DNA from: Mycolicibacterium moriokaense | GTDB lineage: Bacteria; Actinomycetota; Actinomycetes; Mycobacteriales; Mycobacteriaceae | Length of the DNA stretch: 64,000 bases | Reading direction: 5' to 3' | Assembly: GCF_010726085.1 (NCBI RefSeq) | Contig: NZ_AP022560.1 | Coordinates: 4,526,001 to 4,590,000 of the forward strand | Shown: positions 16,861 through 25,962 of the stretch, piece after piece | Layout of the letters: the number at the start of each line of letters is the position of its first letter | How positions within the stretch are numbered: the stretch's first letter is position 1 | The notes under the pieces: generated by a model | Databases searched by the model: none | What the model saw: the letters and a program-made list of their open reading frames with translations, nothing else | What the model was told of the DNA's origin: nothing | Translations under genes and position numbers: made by a program

Positions 16861-18364
16861 CACCGTCGCCGACGTCCTGCGTGGTCAGGCACGCCGTCGC
16901 GGCGGCCATCCGCTGCTGATATGCGACGGCGACAGGCTCAGCTACGCCGAGGCGGACCGCCGCTCCGCGCGCCTGGCTCGTGGACTCCTCGCTCTCGGTG
17001 CGGGCAAGGGCACGCACGTCGGGGTGCTGTATCCGAACGGCGCCGACTGGATCGTCGCGATGCTGGCCGCCGCGCGGATCGGCGCCGTCGTCGTCCCGGT
17101 GTCGACGTTCGCCACCGCACCCGAGATGGCGACGCAGCTCGCCCACGCCGACGTCCAGATCCTGCTGGCCGCAGCGGCATACCGGGGCCACGACTACCGG
17201 CAGCGGCTGGCCGACATCGACAAGTCGGCCCTTCCGCTGCTGCGGCACGTGTTGGTCGAAACCACGCCTGAGGACATCGTCGACGAGGCCCTGCTCGAGG
17301 CGATGGAGGCCGATGTCGATGCGTCGGACGTGTTGGCGATCATCTACACGTCGGGGTCGACCAGCGCCCCCAAGGGCGTCGTGCACACGCACGCGTCGCT
17401 GCTCGAACACCAGCGCGTACTCAACGAGATCCGCGGCCTGACCCAAGACGACAAGTTGTTCTGCAACTCCCCCTTCTTCTGGGTGGGCGGTGTGGCGTTC
17501 GCGATACTGGCCTGCCTGCTCGCCGGTGCAACGCTGGTGTGTTCGAACGCCGTCGATCCGGCCGACACGCTCGACCTGCTCGAAGCCGAGAAGCCGACCA
17601 TGACCAACGGATTCGTCGCGGGCATCGCGCATCTGGCCCGTCATCCCAGCCTCGCGCACCGCGATCTGTCATCCATGCGCCGCGGCAACCTGTACCCGAT
17701 CATGGCGCCCGAGGTCCGGCCCGCCGATCCCGAACTGCGGCACGGCATGCTCGGCATGACGGAGGCCGGCAGCGTCGTCACGATCAGCGATGACGAGACC
17801 GATCAACCCGAACATCGGCGCGGGTCATTCGGCAAGCCGGCGCCGGGTTTCGAGACCGCGATCGTCGACCCCGACACCGGTGAGACCGCCGAGATCGGCC
17901 AGGTCGGCGAACTGTGTCTGCGAGGCCCGTTCCTGATGCAGCGCTACTACAAGCGCAGCCGCGAGGAGTGCTTCGACGCCAACGGCTGGTTCCACACAGG
18001 CGATCTCGTACGCACCGATGCCGACGGCTTCGTGTACTTCATCAGTCGTCAGGGCGCAATGATCAAGACCGCCGGCGCGAACGTCGCGCCTGCGGAGGTG
18101 GAGAAGGCTATCGCCAAGGTCTCCGGCCTGGTGTCACACGTCGTCGGCCTGCCCGACCCCGAGCGCGGGCAGGTGGTGGCCGCGGTCGTCGTGCTCGACG
18201 ACGGCGCCGCCTTCGACGAGGCCGACCTGCGGGAGCGACTCAGGACCGAGCTGTCCGCCTACAAGATTCCCCGTCGCTTCGCCGCCATCGCCAGTTCCGA
18301 TGTTCCCCTGATGTCCAGCGGCAAGATCGACTTCCCGCGTCTGACAAAGGTGTTCGATGCCTGA
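16853..18364 (+). CDS. Acyl-CoA synthetase, second of three
   Basis: A 503-residue class I ligase. The P-loop YTSGSTSAPKGVVH is at about residues 165-178, GMLGMTEAG is the adenine motif, WFHTGDLVRTDADG is the hinge-region aspartate motif, and the C-terminal lysine is near K491 (SSGKIDF). It overlaps the previous ligase by 8 bases. It is clearly paralogous to the next gene: both begin MPDT, both have PFFWVGG and LLAGATLV, and they are collinear throughout. The pair looks like an old tandem duplication. Confidence 0.92.
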   Translation: MPDTVADVLRGQARRRGGHPLLICDGDRLSYAEADRRSARLARGLLALGAGKGTHVGVLYPNGADWIVAMLAAARIGAVVVPVSTFATAPEMATQLAHADVQILLAAAAYRGHDYRQRLADIDKSALPLLRHVLVETTPEDIVDEALLEAMEADVDASDVLAIIYTSGSTSAPKGVVHTHASLLEHQRVLNEIRGLTQDDKLFCNSPFFWVGGVAFAILACLLAGATLVCSNAVDPADTLDLLEAEKPTMTNGFVAGIAHLARHPSLAHRDLSSMRRGNLYPIMAPEVRPADPELRHGMLGMTEAGSVVTISDDETDQPEHRRGSFGKPAPGFETAIVDPDTGETAEIGQVGELCLRGPFLMQRYYKRSREECFDANGWFHTGDLVRTDADGFVYFISRQGAMIKTAGANVAPAEVEKAIAKVSGLVSHVVGLPDPERGQVVAAVVVLDDGAAFDEADLRERLRTELSAYKIPRRFAAIASSDVPLMSSGKIDFPRLTKVFDA

Positions 18365-19847
18365 CACGATCAACGAACTGGTGCGGCAGCACGCGGCGCA
18401 CAATGCCGACAAGCCGATGGTGATCGACCCCGACATCAGGATGACCTACGCCGAATTGGACGTGGCGACCCGCGATCTTGCGGCGGCATTCGTGGCCGCG
18501 GGTGTCACGAAAAGCACCCGCGTCGGGCTGATCATGCCGAACAGTGTGGAGTGGGTGCGGATAGCGATCGCGCTGACCCGTATCGGGGCCGTGCTGGTGC
18601 CGTTGAGCACGCTGCTGCAGGCACCCGAACTCGTCGCCCAGTTGCGCGTCGCCTCCGTCCAATACCTGATCGCGGTGCAGGAGTTCCGCGGCCACCGCTA
18701 CCTCGACGACGTCGCGGCAGAACGGTCGAACCTTCCTGCGCTGCGCGATGTGTGGGACGCGGCAGCGCTGCCCCGGAGCACGGGTGGTGACGTGGTCGAC
18801 GCGATGATGGGAACAGTCACCCCGAGCGACACGCTGGCGATCATGTTCACGTCGGGCAGCAGCGGTCCGCCGAAGGGTGTGATCCATTCGCATGGCAATG
18901 CGCTGGGCGCGGTGCGGTCGGGGCTGGCGGCGCGCTGTATCGACGCCGACACCAGGTTGTATCTACCGATGCCGTTCTTCTGGGTGGGCGGATTCGGCAG
19001 CGGTGTGCTGTCGGCGCTGCTGGCCGGAGCCACATTGGTGACCGAGCAGATACCTCGACCGGAGACGACGCTGCGGCTGCTCGAGCGTGAGCGCGTCACC
19101 CTGTTCCGCGGGTGGCCCGACCAGGCGGAGGCGCTCGCACGCCAAACCGATTCCGTGGCAGCCGATCTGTCGTCGTTGCGACCGGGCAGCCTCGAGGCGC
19201 TGTTGCCCGCCGAGCAGCGATCCGAGCCCGGCGCACGGGCACGGCTGTTCGGGATGACCGAGTCGTTCGGCCCGTACTGCGGCTATCCAGCCGACACCGA
19301 CATGCCGCGGTCGGCGTGGGGCAGCTGCGGAAAACCGTTCGACGGCATGGAGGTTCGCATCGTCGACACCGATACCGGCACCCCCGTCGCACCCGGCACG
19401 ATCGGTGAGATCCAGATCCGCGGACCCCACGTCATGCGGGGGATCTGTCGCCGCAGCCGCGAAGACGTGTTCACCACCGACGGCTTCTACCCCACCGGCG
19501 ACCTCGGCCACCTTGATGATGACGGCTTCATGTTCTATCACGGTCGCTCCGACGACATGTTCAAGGTCAGCGGCGCGACGGTGTATCCGAGTGAGGTCGA
19601 AACGGCGCTACGCACGATCGACGGCGTCGACGGCGCCTTCGTGACCGAGGTGTCCGGAGCCGTCGGCGCTGCCGTGATCTCCGCGTTGGCGGTCGACGAG
19701 CTGCGCGCCGCGGCGCGTCAGCGGCTCAGCGCGTTCAAGGTCCCGACGGTGTGGCTCACCGTCGACTCCGACGACGCGATTCCGCGTAAAGCGACAGGCA
19801 AGGTCGACGTCCGCGCACTGCGCGACCTCTTGCGCGAGCAGACGTGA
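18357..19847 (+). CDS. Acyl-CoA synthetase, third of three
   Basis: A 496-residue ligase paralogous to the preceding one. The P-loop MFTSGSSGPPKGVIH is at residues 163-177, GMTESFGPYCG is the adenine motif, FYPTGDLGHLDDDG is the hinge motif and the catalytic lysine is near K482 (ATGKVDV). It overlaps its neighbour by 8 bases and is the last gene of the operon. Its final codons form part of the left arm of the large terminator hairpin at 19833-19895. Three ligases in one operon suggest three substrates, or successive side-chain acids. Confidence 0.92.
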   Translation: MPDTINELVRQHAAHNADKPMVIDPDIRMTYAELDVATRDLAAAFVAAGVTKSTRVGLIMPNSVEWVRIAIALTRIGAVLVPLSTLLQAPELVAQLRVASVQYLIAVQEFRGHRYLDDVAAERSNLPALRDVWDAAALPRSTGGDVVDAMMGTVTPSDTLAIMFTSGSSGPPKGVIHSHGNALGAVRSGLAARCIDADTRLYLPMPFFWVGGFGSGVLSALLAGATLVTEQIPRPETTLRLLERERVTLFRGWPDQAEALARQTDSVAADLSSLRPGSLEALLPAEQRSEPGARARLFGMTESFGPYCGYPADTDMPRSAWGSCGKPFDGMEVRIVDTDTGTPVAPGTIGEIQIRGPHVMRGICRRSREDVFTTDGFYPTGDLGHLDDDGFMFYHGRSDDMFKVSGATVYPSEVETALRTIDGVDGAFVTEVSGAVGAAVISALAVDELRAAARQRLSAFKVPTVWLTVDSDDAIPRKATGKVDVRALRDLLREQT

Positions 19848-19895
19848 AACCCCCCTTTTCTGGGTCGAAAATGGGGGGTTTCGCGTCTGCTCGCG
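19833..19895. terminator. 63-bp bidirectional terminator-like hairpin
   Basis: Long near-perfect inverted repeat: CGCGAGCAGACG then GAAACCCCCC on the left, matched by GGGGGGTTTC then CGTCTGCTCGCG on the right. One mismatched base pair separates the two stem blocks, and a short loop follows TTTTC/GAAAA. The left arm includes the last codons of the ligase gene. It lies between convergent genes and shares its CAGACG...AAA design with 25897-25950. Confidence 0.75.
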
Positions 19896-19920
19896 AGAGT
19901 TAGGTGACCCCTCCCGATAC

Positions 19921-20598
19921 TTAGGTGACCACTCCCCGCGCCGTGAGGTGCTCGATCAGCGGCTGCGCTCCCTCGGCGAGGTGCTCCGACATCGCTGTGC
20001 GAGCGAGGTCTTCGTCGCGCTTCTCCAGCGCGTCAAGCACTCGACGATGGTGCTTGTTCGACCTCTCCGGCCAGCCCGCGATGATCGGGAACACCGACTC
20101 CGGTGCGTAGCGGGTGATCTGCGACATCAGCTGAGCGAGCTTCGGAGAGTCCGACGCGACGTTGATCGCGCGGTGAAACTCGTGGTTCAGCTTCACCGCC
20201 AGTTCGTCGTCGTCGGCGGCATAGGCATCTTCGAGATGCGACTGAATCCGTTGCAGCTCATGCAGCTGCTCGTCGGTGATGTTCGCCGCAGCACGGGCGG
20301 CGAGTTCACCTCCGATGTAGGCCTGCACGTCGGATACATCGGTCAGATCGCGACCCGTCACGGGCAGCACCACGAAGCCGCGGTGGGGCTGCTGCGCCAG
20401 CAGCCCCTCCGCTTTCAGTTCGAACAGCGCCTCGCGCACGGGTGTCACACTGATACCGAGATCTGCCGCCAATTGGTCCAACCGCACGTATGTGCCTGCG
20501 GCATAAGTGCCGTCGAAGATGCGCTTGCGCACGATGCGCGCGACATCTTCGGCCAGTTGCGTCCTGGCCAGCGCCTGCGGAATCTCGGGAACGGACAC
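19921..20598 (-). CDS. GntR/FadR-family (FCD) transcriptional regulator
   Basis: A 225-residue FCD-type GntR protein. The winged helix covers about residues 13-78 (IFDGTYAAGTYVRLDQLA, LGISVTPVREALFEL) and the C-terminal helical domain carries NHEFHRAI and HHRRVLDALEKRD, the usual metal and effector region. It starts at a GTG at 20598, 2 bases after the acyl-CoA dehydrogenase stop, as last gene of the SDR/thiolase/dehydrogenase operon. Its likely target is the 19-base palindrome at 23805-23823. The codons for its end and stop are duplicated in tandem just downstream (19900-19915 against 19921-19936). Confidence 0.9.
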   Translation of the reverse strand: MSVPEIPQALARTQLAEDVARIVRKRIFDGTYAAGTYVRLDQLAADLGISVTPVREALFELKAEGLLAQQPHRGFVVLPVTGRDLTDVSDVQAYIGGELAARAAANITDEQLHELQRIQSHLEDAYAADDDELAVKLNHEFHRAINVASDSPKLAQLMSQITRYAPESVFPIIAGWPERSNKHHRRVLDALEKRDEDLARTAMSEHLAEGAQPLIEHLTARGVVT

Positions 20599-20600
20599 GG

Positions 20601-21797
20601 TCAGATCCGATAGTCGTCGGCGAGCAGTCGCTTGCTGATGATCTGCTTCTGGATCTCGCTCGTCCCCTCACCGATCAACAGGAAGGGGGCGTCGCGCATC
20701 AGCCGCTCGATCTCGTACTCCTTCGAGTAGCCGTAACCACCGTGGATTCTGAAGCTCTGCTGGGTGACCTCGGCGCAGAACTCGCTCGCAAGGTACTTCG
20801 CCATCCCCGCCGCGACATCGTTGCGCTCGCCGGAGTCCTTCAGCCGGGCGGCGTTGACCATCATCAGATGTGCCGCTTCGACTTTGGTCGCCATCTCAGC
20901 CAGCTGGAACGCGATCGCCTGGTGCTCCGCGATCGGCTTGCCGAACGTCTGCCGCTGCTGCGCGTACTTCACGGCCAGCTCGAACGCACGGATCCCGACG
21001 CCGCAGGCCCTGGCGGACACGTTGACGCGTCCCACCTCGATGCCGTCCATCATCTGGAAGAAACCCTGGCCGGGCGCTTCACCGAGGATGTCGCCCGCCT
21101 GAGCGACGTACCCGTCGAAGATCAGCTCCGTCGTGTCGATACCCTTGTATCCGAGCTTGTCGATCTTCCCGGGAATGGTCAGTCCGGGTACGACTTCGCC
21201 GAAGCCCGTTGGCTTTTCGATCAGAAACGCGGTCAGGTTGCGGTGCGCCTTCTCGGCGCCCTCGTCGGTACGCACCAACGCGGCGACCAGCGTCGAGCTA
21301 CCACCGTTCGTCAGCCACATCTTCTGGCCGTCGATCGTGTAGGTGCCGTCGTCGTTGCGCTTGGCCTTGGTGCGGATCGCGGCGACGTCGGATCCGAGCT
21401 CGGGCTCGGACATCGAGAACGCGCCGCGCGTCTCACCGGTCGCCATCCGCGGCAGATAGTGCTGCTTCTGCGCATCGGTCCCGTGCTGGCGGATCATGTA
21501 CGCGACGATGAAATGGGTGTTGATCACCCCGGAGATGCTCATCCAGCCGCGGGCGAGTTCCTCGACACACAGCGCATAGGTGAGCAGCGATTCCCCGAGC
21601 CCGCCGTACTCCTCGGGAATCATGAGCCCGAAGAGGCCCATCTCCTTCATCTGGTCGACGATCGCCTGCGGATACGTGTCGGCGTGCTCGAGCTCCTGTG
21701 CCGCAGGGATGATCTCCTTATCGACGAATTGCCGTACGTTGGCGACGATTTCGGTCTGCAACTCGGTCAGGCCGAGCGTCTGCGCAAGCCTGGTCAC
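20601..21797 (-). CDS. Acyl-CoA dehydrogenase
   Basis: A 398-residue enzyme of the short/medium-chain class. The SMSEPELGSD signature, the QKMWLTNGG strand and the C-terminal IGEGTSEIQKQI segment, in which E377 is the expected catalytic base, are all intact. It should be a self-sufficient homotetramer, unlike the paired dehydrogenases elsewhere in the window. The start is the GTG at 21797, overlapping the thiolase stop as GTGA. A longer reading to 22223 lies inside the thiolase gene. It is third in the operon after SDR and thiolase. Confidence 0.92.
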   Translation of the reverse strand: MTRLAQTLGLTELQTEIVANVRQFVDKEIIPAAQELEHADTYPQAIVDQMKEMGLFGLMIPEEYGGLGESLLTYALCVEELARGWMSISGVINTHFIVAYMIRQHGTDAQKQHYLPRMATGETRGAFSMSEPELGSDVAAIRTKAKRNDDGTYTIDGQKMWLTNGGSSTLVAALVRTDEGAEKAHRNLTAFLIEKPTGFGEVVPGLTIPGKIDKLGYKGIDTTELIFDGYVAQAGDILGEAPGQGFFQMMDGIEVGRVNVSARACGVGIRAFELAVKYAQQRQTFGKPIAEHQAIAFQLAEMATKVEAAHLMMVNAARLKDSGERNDVAAGMAKYLASEFCAEVTQQSFRIHGGYGYSKEYEIERLMRDAPFLLIGEGTSEIQKQIISKRLLADDYRI

Positions 21798-23014
21798 GCC
21801 CCTACCCTTTCGAACACGGCGGCCAGGCCCTGCCCGCCGCCGATGCACATCGTCTCCAGCCCATAGCGGGCCTCGCGACGCTGAAGCTCCCGCGCCAGGG
21901 TGGCGAGCATCCGTCCGCCGGTGGCCCCGACCGGGTGTCCCAACGAAATACCGGAGCCGTGCACGTTGGTCCGGTCGAGGTCGGCCGCGCCGAACTTCCA
22001 CTCCTTCATCACCGCCAGCGCCTGCGCGGCGAACGCCTCGTTGAGTTCGATCAGGTCGATGTCGCTCAGCGACAGTCCCGCCTTCGCGAGCGCCACCTCG
22101 GTCGCCGGTACGGGACCGATGCCCATGATGTTGGGCGCAACTCCCGCAGAACCCCACGACACCAGCCGTACCAGCGGAGTCAGGCCAAGCTGCTCGGCCC
22201 TGTCCGGGGTGGTGACGATGCACATGGACGCGGCATCGTTCTGCCCGCTGGCGTTGCCCGCCGTGACGGTCGCATCTGGGTCACTCTTGAGCAGAACGGG
22301 TTTCAGCTTGGCCAACGACTCCACGGTCGTGTCGGCGCGCGGATGTTCGTCGGTGTCGATGATCTCCTCACCCTGGCGGGTAGGGACCCCGACGGGGATG
22401 ATCTCCTCGGCGAGGATGCCGTCCTTCTGCGCGGCGACCGCCCGCTGGTGCGACGTCACCGCCAGCTCGTCCTGCTCCAGCCGCGAGATTCCGTACTGCT
22501 TGCGCAGGTTTTCGGCCGTCTCCAGCATGCCCCCGGGCACCGGGTAGTGCCGCCCACCCGCGGTGGTGCGTCCGCGCGCCAGCGCGTCATGCACCTGGAC
22601 ACCCGATCGCGCTCCACCCCAACGCATATCCGTCGAGTAGAAGGGGACGTTGCTCATGCTCTCGGCACCGCCTGCGACGACGAGATCGTTGTCGCCGCTG
22701 GCGACCTGCAGGCACGCCTGAATCACCGCCTGCAGACCAGAGCCGCATCGGCGGTCGACCTGCATGCCGGGCACCGTCACCGGTAGGCCGGCGTCCAAAG
22801 CCACCACACGTCCGATCGCCGGCGCCTCGCTGCTCGGATAGCAGTGGCCCAGAATGACATCCTGCACCGCGTCGGGTGCGACCCCGGTGCGCTCCAGCAA
22901 GCCCTTGAGCGCTGTCACGCCGAGGTCCACCGCCGTCAGCGATTTGAACATGCCGCCGTATCGCCCGATCGGTGTGCGCACCGGTTCACAGATGACGGCC
23001 TCGCGGGTGCTCAC
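21794..23014 (-). CDS. Acetyl-CoA acetyltransferase (thiolase)
   Basis: A 406-residue degradative thiolase. The nucleophilic cysteine is C90 in [36 protein letters not shown] and CIGGGQGLA complete the active site. It starts at a GTG at 23014 that overlaps the SDR stop (GTGA). With the upstream 3-hydroxyacyl-type SDR and the downstream dehydrogenase it gives three of the four steps of a beta-oxidation cycle. The hydratase is not in this operon but could be the MaoC protein at 25963. Confidence 0.93.
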   Translation of the reverse strand: MSTREAVICEPVRTPIGRYGGMFKSLTAVDLGVTALKGLLERTGVAPDAVQDVILGHCYPSSEAPAIGRVVALDAGLPVTVPGMQVDRRCGSGLQAVIQACLQVASGDNDLVVAGGAESMSNVPFYSTDMRWGGARSGVQVHDALARGRTTAGGRHYPVPGGMLETAENLRKQYGISRLEQDELAVTSHQRAVAAQKDGILAEEIIPVGVPTRQGEEIIDTDEHPRADTTVESLAKLKPVLLKSDPDATVTAGNASGQNDAASMCIVTTPDRAEQLGLTPLVRLVSWGSAGVAPNIMGIGPVPATEVALAKAGLSLSDIDLIELNEAFAAQALAVMKEWKFGAADLDRTNVHGSGISLGHPVGATGGRMLATLARELQRREARYGLETMCIGGGQGLAAVFERVGA

Positions 23015-23751
23015 AGGTGCCGTCCCCCGGTGACCTCGAGCACCGTCCCCGTCATGTAGGACGACAAATCGCTGGCGAGGAACAGTGCCACCTTGGCGAC
23101 CTCCGACGGTTCACCCGCCCGGCCCATCGGCACCTCGGCGACCTTCGAGTCCCAAATCCGTTGCGGCATAGCCTCGGTCATCGCGGACCTGATCAGCCCC
23201 GGCTGGATCGCGTTCACCCGCACGCCGAGGTGCGCCAGCTCCTTGGAGGCCGCCTTCGTCATGCCCACGATGCCCGCCTTGGCAGCCGAGTAGTTCGTCT
23301 GCCCGATCATCCCGACCTTGCCGGAGATCGACGACATGTTGACGATCGCGCCGCGCTTGTTCTCCCGCATGATCGCCGCCGCCGCCTTCAGCCCGTTCCA
23401 CGTGCCCTTGAGGTGGACCGAGATCACCTGATCGAATTGATCCTCGGTCATCTTGCGCAGCGTCGCGTCGCGCGTGATGCCCGCGTTGTTGACCATGATG
23501 TCCAATGAGCCGAACTGTTCGACGGCGGCGGCGACCAGCCCGTCGACCTCATCGGCTTTGGTCACATCGCAGCGCACGGCGAGTGCGACCTGATCGCCGC
23601 CCAGTTGTTTCGCCGCGGCCTCAGTGGCACCGAGGTCCAGATCGCCGAGCACCACACGCGCCCCCTCGGCGATGAACTGTTCCGCGATCGCATACCCGAG
23701 ACCCTGCGCACCACCCGTGATGACGGCGGTCTGTCCGGTCAACAACGACAC
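23011..23751 (-). CDS. SDR, FabG-like 3-hydroxyacyl-CoA dehydrogenase
   Basis: A 246-residue classical SDR close to FabG in layout: GGAQGLG cofactor loop, DVT acidic motif, NNAGITRD at about 88-95, catalytic S140/S141, Y154 and K158 (NYSAAKAG), and a PGLIRSAMT segment. In this operon it most likely oxidises a 3-hydroxyacyl-CoA to the 3-keto form used by the neighbouring thiolase. The GTG start at 23751 has AGGAG 8 bases upstream. It is first gene of the minus-strand operon and divergent from the dehydrogenase at 23868. Confidence 0.9.
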   Translation of the reverse strand: MSLLTGQTAVITGGAQGLGYAIAEQFIAEGARVVLGDLDLGATEAAAKQLGGDQVALAVRCDVTKADEVDGLVAAAVEQFGSLDIMVNNAGITRDATLRKMTEDQFDQVISVHLKGTWNGLKAAAAIMRENKRGAIVNMSSISGKVGMIGQTNYSAAKAGIVGMTKAASKELAHLGVRVNAIQPGLIRSAMTEAMPQRIWDSKVAEVPMGRAGEPSEVAKVALFLASDLSSYMTGTVLEVTGGRHL

Positions 23752-23804
23752 CTGATCACTCCTCTTGGCTAGCGGAAGCCCGGTAGGGGGCCCGTCGGTC
23801 GCAC

Positions 23805-23823
23805 ATCATATTTCATATATGAT
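23805..23823. promoter_or_regulatory. 19-bp operator palindrome in divergent promoter
   Basis: ATCATAT-TTCAT-ATATGAT has perfect 7-base arms in an unusually AT-rich patch, 54 bases from the SDR start and 45 from the dehydrogenase start. It could regulate both divergent operons. The GntR protein at 19921, encoded at the end of one of them, is the natural candidate. Confidence 0.55.
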
Positions 23824-23867
23824 TTCCCGGTCCATGGGCCCACTCGCCGGAGAGGAACGTCCCCCCG

Positions 23868-25052
23868 ATGACGACATCCGAGACGACACCCGAGGTCAGC
23901 GACGAGGATTTCCAGGAGATCCTGGCGCAGACACGTCACTTCGTCCGCACCGCCGTCGTCCCCCGCGAGCAGGAGATCCTCGCCGACGACCGCGTGCCCG
24001 ACGATCTGCGCGAGCAGGCCAAGAAGATGGGTCTGTTCGGCTACGCGATCCCGCAGGAGTGGGGCGGGCTCGGCCTGAATCTCGCGCAGGACGTCGAGCT
24101 CGCGATGGAGCTGGGCTACACGTCGCTGGCGCTGCGCTCGATGTTCGGCACCAACAACGGCATCGCCGGACAGGTGCTCGTGGGATTCGGCACTGATGAG
24201 CAGAAGTCGCGCTGGCTCGAACCGATGGCGACCGGCGAGGTCGTCGCCTCGTTCGCGCTGACCGAACCGGGCGCCGGGTCGAACCCGTCGGGGCTGCGGA
24301 CCAAGGCCATCCGCGATGGCTCAGACTGGATCATCAACGGCCAGAAGCGATTCATCACCAATGCGCCGACGGCCAACCTGTTCGTCGTCTTCGCACGCAC
24401 CCGTCCGGCGGACGACGCCGGCGCAGGCATCGCGGTCTTTCTCGTGCCCGCCGACACCGACGGCGTGGCGGTTGGTGCCAAGGACGCCAAGATGGGCCAG
24501 GAGGGCGCATGGACCTCCGACGTCAGCTTCGACGACGTTCGCGTGCCCGCAAGCGCACTCGTCGGCGGCAGCGAGGACATCGGATACCGGGCGGCGATGA
24601 CCTCGCTGGCGCGGGGCCGCGTCCACATCGCCGCGCTGGCCGTCGGCACCGCGCAACGCGCACTCGACGAGTCCGTCGCATACGCGGCCACCGCCACGCA
24701 GGGCGGCACGCCGATCGGCAACTTCCAGCTCGTACAGGCGATGATCGCCGACCAGCAGACCGGCGTGCTCGCCGGGCGGGCGCTGGTGCGCGATACCGCT
24801 CAGCTGTGGGTCAGCGGTGAAGACCGCCGCATCGCACCGTCGGCGGCGAAGCTGTTCTGCACCGAAATGGTCGGTCAGGTAGCCGATCTCGCGGTGCAGA
24901 TCCACGGCGGCAGCGGATACATGCGTGAGGTTCCCGTCGAGCGCATCTACCGCGACGTCCGCCTGCTGCGCCTTTACGAGGGCACCAGTGAGATCCAGCG
25001 ACTCATCATCGGGGGCAACCTCGTCAAAGCGGCACAAAAGGAGAGCAAATGA
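23868..25052 (+). CDS. Acyl-CoA dehydrogenase
   Basis: A 394-residue acyl-CoA dehydrogenase with the signature ALTEPGAGSNPSG, QKRFITNAP and the C-terminal RLYEGTSEIQRLIIGG, in which E371 is the expected catalytic base. The enzyme appears complete and active. The ATG at 23868 is preceded by GAGAGGAAC. The gene overlaps the following mycofactocin-type SDR as ATGA (25049-25052), so the two form a plus-strand operon under the palindrome at 23805. Confidence 0.92.
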   Translation: MTTSETTPEVSDEDFQEILAQTRHFVRTAVVPREQEILADDRVPDDLREQAKKMGLFGYAIPQEWGGLGLNLAQDVELAMELGYTSLALRSMFGTNNGIAGQVLVGFGTDEQKSRWLEPMATGEVVASFALTEPGAGSNPSGLRTKAIRDGSDWIINGQKRFITNAPTANLFVVFARTRPADDAGAGIAVFLVPADTDGVAVGAKDAKMGQEGAWTSDVSFDDVRVPASALVGGSEDIGYRAAMTSLARGRVHIAALAVGTAQRALDESVAYAATATQGGTPIGNFQLVQAMIADQQTGVLAGRALVRDTAQLWVSGEDRRIAPSAAKLFCTEMVGQVADLAVQIHGGSGYMREVPVERIYRDVRLLRLYEGTSEIQRLIIGGNLVKAAQKESK

Positions 25053-25876
25053 GCGGACGTCTCGCCGGCAGAGTAGCTTTCATCACCGGGGCGGCCCGCG
25101 GCCAAGGTCGCGCGCACGCCGTCCGGATGGCCAGCGAGGGCGCCGACATCATCGCCATCGACATCGCGGACAAACTGCCGGACTGCGCGCCGTATCCGCC
25201 TGCGACGCAGGAAGATCTGGACGAGACCGTCCGGCTCGTCGAAGCTACCGGCCAGCGCATCCTCGCCTCCGCGATCGACACGCGCGACCTCGACGGGCTG
25301 TGCACCGCGGTCGACGACGGTGTTGCCGCACTGGGCCGACTCGACGTCATCGTGGCAAACGCCGGCATCTCGGCACCGGCCCCGTGGAACGAGATCACGC
25401 CCGAGGACTTCCGAGATGTCATGGACATCAACGTCACCGGCACGTGGAACACCGTCATGGCCGGCGCACAAAAGATCATCGACGGCGGTCGCGGCGGGTC
25501 GATCATCCTGATCAGTTCAGCCGCCGGAGTGAAGTTCCAGCCGTTCATGATTCACTACACCGCCAGCAAGCACGCGGTCACCGGCATGGCTCGCGCATTC
25601 GCGGCCGAACTCGGCAAGCACTCCATCCGTGTCAACAGCGTGCACCCCGGCCCGGTCATCACCCCGATGGGCACGGTCGAGATGGCCGAGAAGATCGCCA
25701 AGGCGGCCGACGCCGACGGCAACCACGCCCTCCTCAATGTCATGACGCCGTTCCTACCGACCTGGGTCGCACAACCGGAGGACATCGCCGACGCCGTCTG
25801 CTGGCTCGCCAGCGACGAATCGAAACTGATTACGGCCCAGGCGATATCAGTCGACCAGGGTTCGACGCAGTACTGA
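25049..25876 (+). CDS. Mycofactocin-type SDR (carveol dehydrogenase-like nicotinoprotein)
   Basis: A 275-residue SDR of the mycofactocin-coupled family. Characteristic are the GAARGQGRAHA cofactor loop (14-24), the insertion CAPYPPATQEDLDETVRLVE at about 46-65, and catalytic S156/S157, Y170 and K174. Known members hold NAD tightly and pass electrons to the peptide-derived redox cofactor mycofactocin instead of exchanging NADH. They oxidise secondary alcohols such as carveol. The host should therefore encode mftA-mftF elsewhere. It ends next to a terminator hairpin. Confidence 0.85.
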   Translation: MSGRLAGRVAFITGAARGQGRAHAVRMASEGADIIAIDIADKLPDCAPYPPATQEDLDETVRLVEATGQRILASAIDTRDLDGLCTAVDDGVAALGRLDVIVANAGISAPAPWNEITPEDFRDVMDINVTGTWNTVMAGAQKIIDGGRGGSIILISSAAGVKFQPFMIHYTASKHAVTGMARAFAAELGKHSIRVNSVHPGPVITPMGTVEMAEKIAKAADADGNHALLNVMTPFLPTWVAQPEDIADAVCWLASDESKLITAQAISVDQGSTQY

Positions 25877-25896
25877 ACCGGCGCCACTCCCCCGCG

Positions 25897-25950
25897 ACCA
25901 GACGCAAAAGTCCCCGAACACGCGGCGTGTCGGGGACTTTTGCGTCTGGT
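25897..25950. terminator. 54-bp bidirectional terminator-like hairpin
   Basis: ACCAGACGCAAAAGTCCCCG at left is matched base for base by CGGGGACTTTTGCGTCTGGT at right, and the loop itself contains the small stem ACACG-CGG-CGTGT. It separates the convergent SDR and MaoC genes. The CAGACG-CAAAA stem base repeats the design of 19833-19895, so both belong to one family of intergenic palindromes. Confidence 0.8.
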
Positions 25951-25962
25951 GGGCAGAGAAAG

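Noticed and set aside
20490..21866. 458-codon plus-strand frame
   Set aside because: Antisense to the acyl-CoA dehydrogenase and GntR genes, whose protein motifs are intact. No recognisable features of its own.
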